A stretch of 64,000 bases of DNA from Galeruca laticollis (Eukaryota > Arthropoda > Insecta > Coleoptera > Chrysomelidae). This document shows, piece after piece, positions 57,508 through 64,000 of this stretch (the first letter of the stretch is position 1; the number at the start of each line of letters is the position of its first letter). The position numbers and the translations under genes are program-made. The stretch spans positions 27,035,067 to 27,099,066 of the forward strand of contig OY998184.1 in assembly GCA_963921935.1 (NCBI GenBank), given 5' to 3'. The notes below the pieces were generated by a model. The model ran no database searches. It saw only the letters and a list, made by a program, of their open reading frames with translations, and was not told where the DNA came from.

Positions 57508-60427
57508 CTTGTACGTGGTTGGTGGTAGCAGTTTCTACCGGACGCAGTTGCATCAAGGTATAAACCTACTTAATTAGGGGGTTAGTGTTCTTCGGACAAT
57601 TGCAGTTATTCCCAGAATTACTGCTTTTTGCATCAAACCACAGATATGTCAAGATATGCTTAGCTCTTCCAGGTGTTTAGTTATTTTAACGTGCACTAAG
57701 CCATTTGCAGAAATTATGAATGGTTTGATCTCTACCTTTCTTAAATTCCATAAATCTCTTACCTCATCTGCTAGCGGACGATATCGCATTATCTTGTCTT
57801 TGTAAGCTTTCCCCAGATTTTCGTCCAGTGGGACCGAAAAATCAATAATGATCGCAGATTTGCTGTTTTTATCTAGCACGATCATGTCCGGTTTGTTGTG
57901 TTGAACTTCTCGGTCTGATCTTATCAAAGTATCCCAATAGACTTTATAGTGCTCATTTTCAACTAGACTTAACGGTTGATGTTTGTACCCTGGTGTTTTT
58001 CCTGTTTTTAGATTTAATCTTTGGGTCACAGCGAGATGTAGTTCCTTTCCCATATTGTTGTGTCTACTCAGGTAAGCGGTGGGGGCTAATTGGGTGCAGG
58101 CTGATATTATGTGCTGGATCGTCTCCTGTTCCTTATTACAGAGTCTACAGCGGGGGTTTGGGATATCCATTTTAATGATATATTTCTGGTGGCAACCACT
58201 TGGTCCTGGATTGCATGGAGTGCGCCTTCGGTGTCCGCAAACAAGTACCCCATCATGAGGTAAGTATTCGTTGCTCTGAAATCTGCATCTTCCTGGTGTA
58301 GTGAGTTGTAATATCTGCCATGTAACACTTTTACCCGCCAAGTTTCCTTCATTTTATTGATGCAGTCATTTTCGCTATCAGGTTCCCCGTCGGCGAGGTT
58401 TAGTGCCGAGTATCCATCATAAACTGTAACTAGGCATCTGAATAGAGGTAAGTTCTTATTTTTAAAATATCCTCTCAGTTTTTGAGTTTCATTCACTAAC
58501 ATGCTCTCGAGATTAGTCAGTCCACGGCCACCTTCTTTCCTGGGTATATATAATCGCTCCATCGCAGATTTTGGATGGTGTAGGCTAAATTTTGTGAGCG
58601 TTGTACGTACTTGTCTGTCTATTTGTTGTATTTCTGTATGTGTCCAATATATTATGCCAAATGAGTACGCCAACCCGGGTACTGCCCATCCATTGATTGC
58701 CTGTATTTTGTTCTTAGAGTTCAGTTGTGTTTTCAAAACGGTATTAATTCGACGGAAAAATTCTGCTGTTGCTCTTTCTTGATTACCTTTCTTGTCGAGG
58801 CTTAATCCTTGCTGAAAGCCTAAGTATTTTTATCTGTCCTCTGGGCCTAGGGATGGGATTGTTGTTATGTTATCCATCAGTGTCATATTTTGGGACTGTG
58901 TGACCTTTCCTCTATCCACATGAACGACTGCACATTTTTCTAGCCCCATTTCCATTTTAATCGCATCGCTGAACGCCTTAACAAGCTCTAGCGAACTTTG
59001 CAATTGTTGAGGGTTTTTGGCATACACCTTAATATCATCCATGTAAAATGCATGGGATATTTTTGTCCCTTTGTCAAGCTCGTATGAGTTTCCACTTTTT
59101 TTTAACATGTCGCTTAAAGGGTTAAGTGCTAAACAGAACCAGATTGGGCTCAGGCTGTCACTCTGGAAAATGCCTCTATTGATTTTTATCTCATCTGTTC
59201 TGTAGGTTTGAAGATTTAGTGTCGTTCGCCATGTTGCCATTAAATGTCTCAGCACTGCAGAAAGATGGGGGTGGATTTTCTATACCTCTAGTACTTTCAG
59301 TAGCCAGGAGTGGGGAACTGAGTCGAAGGCTTTCCTATAATCGATCCATGCCATGGATAGTTTTCTTTTCTTTAATTTTGCTTGTCTTGTAACAATGTTG
59401 TCAATTACAAGAAGTTCCTTACATCCCCGTGCTTTTTGTTTACATCCGCTCTGTTCCCATGCAAGAATATTGTTTGCATTATGTGATGTGTGATCTTTGA
59501 GCAGATTTTATAAATGGACGGTAGACAAGTTATGGGCCGATAATTTTTAGGGTCTTTTATGCTTTACATTTAGGGAGCATGTGGGTAATCCCGAGAGTGA
59601 AGTATTCTGGTATGATCGAAGGATCCAGGATGGCTGCTGCAAATTTATCTGCTATTTTTTGGTGAATTCCGGTGAGTTTTTTCCACCAGAAGTTGTGAAT
59701 ATGGTCGACGACCGGTGCTGTCCAGTTTTTCAGCTTGCTGGTTGCAGCGGTAATATCTACGATCCCTATTTCAGGCTGCGCCATCTGTCCAGTTGTTTCG
59801 TGAGATTTAACTTCGTGCGCGATCCAAAATGCTCTGTCATTATGCGTGACACTTTGTTCCCATATGTTCTTTCAGAATCTTTGCATGTCTTCTTTTTTAG
59901 GTTTTCACTGTGTTTCGTTGTAGTTGTCTATAGAATGCTTTTTGGTCCCTTGCGAACAGTTTATTCTCTTGATACCGACGGCTTCTTAGTCGGTACCTTC
60001 TAATCCTATTTCCTAATGCTTTTATCTTTTGTTTCAGGCCATCCAGATGCTTTAGAAGATCCTGCTGATATGATGGACTCCCTGGGTTGATTTTTGCACG
60101 TTTGGCATTGCTCTTCGCCTTCATTTCCAACTTTTGGCTGCTCTCAGAGTTAAGATACGTGTGCAGAATACCTACTTCTTTACGTATGGTATTTATTCTG
60201 CATTCTATGCGTCGCTCCCAAGGCGGGGTGTTTTTCGTGGGCGTTTCATTATCCAACTTTTTGTTTTTGTGTTTGGAACCATATGTAGAGCAAACAACAT
60301 GAACAGCACAATACACTGCATGGCAGATATCAAGTAATGACTCTGAAGGGATGGTGTCGTTAAGAGTTTTATTAGTTTTCTCCACCATGGTTAGGATTTC
60401 TTGGTTTAGTATTAATTTTGGTAGTGG
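57508..60427 (-). mobile_element. Dong/R4-like non-LTR retrotransposon in a (TAA)n site
   Basis: Read on the minus strand, it has a polymerase and a C-terminal restriction-like endonuclease, the arrangement of early-branching R2/R4-group LINEs. It is bounded by TAA microsatellites: (TTA)n at 60428-60450 on its 5' side and an ATT-rich tract at 57474-57507 on its 3' side (plus-strand reading). Dong elements of the R4 clade are known to insert into TAA repeats. The coding region is frameshifted. The 60428-60450 tract is best explained as the tail of the adjacent I-like LINE. Confidence 0.7.
57649..60388 (-). pseudogene. R4/Dong-like ORF (reverse transcriptase plus restriction-like endonuclease)
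   Basis: 59897-60388: N-terminal region, lysine/arginine-rich (ERRIECRINTIRKEVGILHT). 59557-59784: LKNWTAPVVDHIHNFWWKKL, an early polymerase block. Near 59330 a shifted frame gives AWIDYRKAFDSVPHSWL. 58830-59255: QSDSLSPIWFCLALNPLS and the catalytic HAFYMDDIKVYAKN. 58107-58736: thumb and RKEGGRGLTNLES. 57649-58341: CRLCNKEQETIQHIISAC (a CX2C...HX4C knuckle) and the PD-(D/E)XK-type endonuclease NKPDMIVLDKNSKSAIIIDF. No EEP endonuclease is present. At least four frameshifts make it inactive as read. Confidence 0.75.
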
Positions 60428-60450
60428 TTATTATTATTATTATTATTATT
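60428..60450. repeat. (TTA)n microsatellite, probable I-like LINE tail and Dong target
   Basis: About eight TTA units followed by a T-run. On the minus strand this reads as an A-run then (TAA)n, directly after the 3' UTR of the I-like LINE and directly before the Dong-like element. Confidence 0.8.
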
Positions 60451-63400
60451 TTTTTTTCTTTCACTTCAGGCATCGACTACTTTGGTCATTAGCCTTACTC
60501 TACCAGTTGTTCAAAACTTTCTGCCGATCATAAGGTCCGTATTCATACAATCATGATGTAGTTCTGGTAAAAGAATAATATAATTTCTACACTTCATATT
60601 TTTCCTAGTAGTTTTGAATTTTTTAGGAAGATGACCATTTTCCACATTTCACGTGGGTTGTTGGCAAGACAAACACGTATATCGCCAGATAAATTCATCT
60701 GACTCCGGAGATGTGAAAAGTTTCTGCATTTAAGTAAGATGTGTTTTACTGTTAGCCTAGCATTCTGACAAACCTCACATCGGGGTTGGGGCTCATTCCG
60801 GAGCATGAACACATTAGTGAGATAGGTGTGGCCAATTCTTAGACGGGATATAGCAACTTGTTCTCTTCTATTCAGTTTAGGTGGGTATTCCCATTTACTA
60901 ACTGTGTGTTTTATCTCCCTGAGTTTAGTGTCGCTGAAGTTCCATTGTCTTTGCCATTGATTTATTGCTTTAATATTCGCTTCAAGTTTTAGATCTGAGG
61001 GAGTTATAGGAATATCTTCGAACATTGCGGAGTCAGTAGCATCTTTCGCAGCCAGGTCGGCCAACTCGTTCCCAGCTATTCCTATATGGCCAGGGATCCA
61101 AATGAAACAGACACGTTTTTCCAGCCGGTGGAGCCAATCTGTCAGCGATAGAATGATTTGTACTAACGGATTTTTGTTGAACCTATTATTAAGTGCCTGG
61201 CATACGCTGAGAGAGTCTGTACAAATCAAAGTGGTTTTGTAGATATCCATTTCAGCATATCTTAGGGCCTGCCATATAGCGTATAATTCAGCCGTGAAGA
61301 TACTTGCCGATGGAGGGAGTGTCCAGGAAAAGCTTTCTCCCATTGTGACGAACGCACTCCCTACTCCATTGTTCATTTTGGAGCCGTCCGTATAAATTAT
61401 TCTGTATTCAGAGTAAGAAAATAGGATGGAGTTGAATAAAGTGATATATATGCTTCTGTTTGTTTCTTCTTTTCTGTGCTTCTGGCATTCTAGGTGAATT
61501 TTTGGGAGTTTCGGATTCCAAGGTGGGTTTTCACTTGGGTCTATTGGGTAGACAGATGGAAGAGTGATATTTAATTCGGACACAGTATCTTGGAATCGTA
61601 TTCCTATAGGCTTAGAACTTGTTTGTTTTCTTTCAAATGTTGCATTCATTTCACTAGGGAAAAAGAGTTCGAAGTTCGGATTGTTCTGTTGACTGCGGGC
61701 ATTTATACCGTAATTTAATATTAGACGTTTTCTCCTGAATTCTAGAGGAGGGATGCCTGCTTCGCAGCAAAGAGCGGAGAGTGGGCTAGTTCGAAAGCCG
61801 CCGATAGCGAGTCTTAGGCCAGTTCCTTGAATTGAATCTAATTGTTTTAAGTGAGACTTTCTGGCTGAGCCATACACGGAACAACCGTAATCCATTTTGG
61901 AAAGAATGAGCGTTTTATACATCCTAAGTAGGATATCTCTATCCATTCCCCAGGATATGCTTGACACTGCCTTCATAACGTTTAGAGTTTTCTTACATTT
62001 AGTGACCAGGTTATCAATATGATTTTTCCAATAGAGCTTTTGGTCAAAAATAATCCCCAAGAATTTATATGTTGGTACAACTTCAAGAGGATTACCATAC
62101 AGTGTCAATTTTGGTTCGTCATGGAGTCTTCTCAGACGACAGAAATGCATACATTTAGTTTTGTTTGCTGAGAAACGAAAACCTATACGGTTAGCTTGTT
62201 CAGCGAGTGCATTGATGTTTTCTTGTAGGACATGATCCATATTCTCCATTGAATCCGCTGAAAAGAATATTGTCAAATCATCCACATAAAGGCACTTTCC
62301 TACAGAGTTCTCTATAACTGACACTAGGCTATTAATTGCAATTGCAAATAGGATCACGCTCAAGGTGGAACCTTGTGGTATTCCGCTTTCTTGATTATGA
62401 GTTTCTGATTTTTCTGCTCCTACTTGGACTCTGAAACTGCGATTTTTCAGGAACTCCTCAATGAAAAGTGGAAGGTAACCTCGCATTCCCCAATTGTGGA
62501 GTGTTTTCAAAATTCCAAAGCGCCAAGTCGTATCGTAAGCTTTTTCTATGTCAAAGAAAACAGCCACTAAGTGGTTTCTTTTAGCAAAACTGTTTTGAAT
62601 AGCGTTTTCTAAATGGCAAATTTGATCCAACGTTGATCTATTCTTACGAAAACCAGATTGAATAGGATTTAGGAGTTGGTTATTTTCGATGTACCATATC
62701 AATCGATTACTGACCAACCTCTCCATGATCTTGCTCATACTGCAAGTAAGGGAAATAGGTCGGTAATTTGTCGCCTGTTTATGATCTTTTCCTTCCTTTG
62801 GTATCGGAATAATGGTGGCTTCACGCCATTTTTCAGGGTACGAATGCTTTTGCCATATTTGATTAATAATATATAAAAAAATTATTTTTTGTTTTTCAGG
62901 TAAAAAACGGATGAATTCATATGGGATTTCGTCTGGCCCAGGGGCAGATTTTTTGGATGAGTTGAGAACTTCTGTTAACTCTTGGATCGTGAAAGGGTCA
63001 TTATATGATAGATAGTTGACTGAATCGAAGTTCAAGGGAATTTCGGACAATGCTTTTATACTTTGAAATGATTCTGAGTATACAGACGAGGATGAGGAGC
63101 TTTCGAAGAATTCTGCTAGCTGCTCAGCAATTTCTGACGGGTTTGTGATAGGTTGTATATTGATGGATAATACCGGGGATGGTAATGAGAATGACTTTCC
63201 AGTTATACATCTGATTTTATGCCATAGCTCTGTGTTCGAGGTTTCTGTGTTTATGGTTGAAATGTAGTTCCTCCAAGACTCATTCTTACATTTAAGCGTT
63301 ATCTTTCTTGCTTTTGCTCGAAGTTTTTTGAAGTTGATCATATTTTCATGCGTAGGGTTTCTCTTGAATAGATTGAAGGCGCGTTTTTTTTCCCGGATGG

Positions 63401-64000
63401 CAGTCGCGATTTCTTCATTCCACCATGGCACTCTACGTTTCCCTCGTGTATCACGACCATATGGTATAGCATCATGTGCCGCAGATAAAATTCTCTCGGA
63501 GAAAATGTCGACTAACTCCTTTATAGGTCCATTTGGAGTGTCAAGTCTTTCGGTCAAACTTTGGTACAGCACCCAATTCGCTTTTTCAAGACGCCATCGT
63601 CTAGGGATATCTCTGTTTTGGAGGTGATCAGCACAATCGATTTTAATTGGAAAGTGGTCTGTCGAATTATGATGATTCAAAATGTTCCATTTGAAATTGG
63701 CTGCGAGTGTTGCGGAGCAGACAGTTATATCAATAGCAGAGAAAGAATGAGATCGAGAGTTCAAGTACGTTCCTTGACCGCTGTTTAATACAATTAGATT
63801 TCTATCGTCAATGAGTCTTTCAATCAATCTTCCTCCGGCATCCAGCTTGTGGGATCCCCATATCTGGTTGTGCGAATTAAAATCCCCCACAATCAGAAAA
63901 GGAGTTGGAAGTTGATCTACTATTTTCTCCATGTCTAACAAATTCCAATTGGAATTGGGGAGGTATATGTTACATATGGTCATTTTAAATGGATAATCAA
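60451..64000 (-). mobile_element. I-like non-LTR retrotransposon with RNase H, running off the right edge
   Basis: ORF2 starts beyond the window and ends near 60594, followed by about 140 bp of 3' UTR and an A-run plus (TAA)n tail. TAA-repeat tails are characteristic of I-type elements. The EEP endonuclease, reverse transcriptase, RNase H and C-terminal cysteine knuckle are all in one frame with no stop, so this is the best-preserved element of the window. Confidence 0.85.
60594..64000 (-). CDS. I-like LINE ORF2 (EEP endonuclease-RT-RNase H), N-terminus outside window
   Basis: At least 1129 codons without a stop. The frame stays open from the first visible methionine (63983) to the edge (DYPFK precedes it), so that methionine is internal. 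Endonuclease: FLIVGDFNSHNQIWGSH and STDHFPIKIDC. RT: SAPGPDEIPYEFIRFLP, NYRPISLTCSMSKIMERLVS, QSGFRKNRSTLDQICHLENA, VFFDIEKAYDTTW, SGIPQGSTLSVILFAIAINS and KCLYVDDLTIFFSAD near 62280. RNase H: RIIYTDGSKMNNGVGSAFVT near 61390, FTAELYAIWQALRYAE, TDSLSVCQAL and FIWIPGHIGIAGNELADLAA. C-terminus: CEVCQNARLTVKHILLKC. All catalytic motifs look intact, so the protein may be functional. Confidence 0.88.
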   Translation of the reverse strand, partial: DYPFKMTICNIYLPNSNWNLLDMEKIVDQLPTPFLIVGDFNSHNQIWGSHKLDAGGRLIERLIDDRNLIVLNSGQGTYLNSRSHSFSAIDITVCSATLAANFKWNILNHHNSTDHFPIKIDCADHLQNRDIPRRWRLEKANWVLYQSLTERLDTPNGPIKELVDIFSERILSAAHDAIPYGRDTRGKRRVPWWNEEIATAIREKKRAFNLFKRNPTHENMINFKKLRAKARKITLKCKNESWRNYISTINTETSNTELWHKIRCITGKSFSLPSPVLSINIQPITNPSEIAEQLAEFFESSSSSSVYSESFQSIKALSEIPLNFDSVNYLSYNDPFTIQELTEVLNSSKKSAPGPDEIPYEFIRFLPEKQKIIFLYIINQIWQKHSYPEKWREATIIPIPKEGKDHKQATNYRPISLTCSMSKIMERLVSNRLIWYIENNQLLNPIQSGFRKNRSTLDQICHLENAIQNSFAKRNHLVAVFFDIEKAYDTTWRFGILKTLHNWGMRGYLPLFIEEFLKNRSFRVQVGAEKSETHNQESGIPQGSTLSVILFAIAINSLVSVIENSVGKCLYVDDLTIFFSADSMENMDHVLQENINALAEQANRIGFRFSANKTKCMHFCRLRRLHDEPKLTLYGNPLEVVPTYKFLGIIFDQKLYWKNHIDNLVTKCKKTLNVMKAVSSISWGMDRDILLRMYKTLILSKMDYGCSVYGSARKSHLKQLDSIQGTGLRLAIGGFRTSPLSALCCEAGIPPLEFRRKRLILNYGINARSQQNNPNFELFFPSEMNATFERKQTSSKPIGIRFQDTVSELNITLPSVYPIDPSENPPWNPKLPKIHLECQKHRKEETNRSIYITLFNSILFSYSEYRIIYTDGSKMNNGVGSAFVTMGESFSWTLPPSASIFTAELYAIWQALRYAEMDIYKTTLICTDSLSVCQALNNRFNKNPLVQIILSLTDWLHRLEKRVCFIWIPGHIGIAGNELADLAAKDATDSAMFEDIPITPSDLKLEANIKAINQWQRQWNFSDTKLREIKHTVSKWEYPPKLNRREQVAISRLRIGHTYLTNVFMLRNEPQPRCEVCQNARLTVKHILLKCRNFSHLRSQMNLSGDIRVCLANNPREMWKMVIFLKNSKLLGKI

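Noticed and set aside
58501..58782. Plus-strand open frames over the Dong-like and I-like LINEs
   Set aside because: They are antisense shadows of well-supported minus-strand coding regions.

Overview
The window looks like an AT-rich animal genome, most likely an insect and plausibly a beetle. It holds one host gene split by small GT-AG exons, and every other recognisable gene is a transposable-element gene of insect type (pogo/Tigger, mariner, Tc1, gypsy, copia and several non-LTR clades). Nothing bacterial was found. The species assignment is inference.

The host gene is a beta-1,3-glucan recognition protein (GNBP/beta-GRP family) on the minus strand. Six exons are visible: 46591-46705, 45989-46229, 24789-25060, 8292-8428, 4717-4883 and 4424-4645. 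They encode a signal peptide, a CBM39 glucan-binding domain, a Thr-rich linker and the first half of a GH16-like domain in which the usual catalytic glutamate motif is absent. The 3' end lies off the left edge. The gene spans over 42 kb because introns 2 (about 20.9 kb) and 3 (about 16.4 kb) are packed with transposons.

Layout. 0.7-3.7 kb: a mariner transposase relic split by a pogo element (864-3386), which itself carries a 149-bp hairpin insertion. 6.7-7.7 kb: a short tandem repeat and a pogo fragment. 8.8-14.5 kb: an unclassified transposase relic, then a gypsy fragment joined in frame to a pogo fragment. 15.8-24.5 kb: two decayed LINEs and a mariner relic split by a pogo element (18604-20960) whose protein ends in a PHD-like finger. 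25.1-30.7 kb: a foldback-type element with a 9-bp target duplication, holding a MITE and a LINE. 31.2-33.2 kb: a 5'-truncated copia. 34.0-37.4 kb: an unclassified DNA transposon with 435-bp inverted repeats, inserted into a LINE. 37.8-38.7 kb: a Tc1 relic. 39.1-45.8 kb: a second foldback array, interrupted by a young RTE-like LINE, inside a possible larger inverted repeat. 47.5-50.1 kb: a mariner with roughly 270-bp inverted repeats, just 5' of the host gene. 50.8-56.8 kb: a gypsy element split by a pogo element with perfect 23-bp inverted repeats. 57.5-60.4 kb: a Dong/R4-like LINE, apparently inserted into the (TAA)n tail of an I-like LINE (60.45 kb to the right edge) that has a 1129-codon open frame.

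Several frameshifts are single-base changes in homopolymers, including one in host exon 2, so some may be sequencing errors. All family names come from recognising protein motifs by eye; no database search was run.
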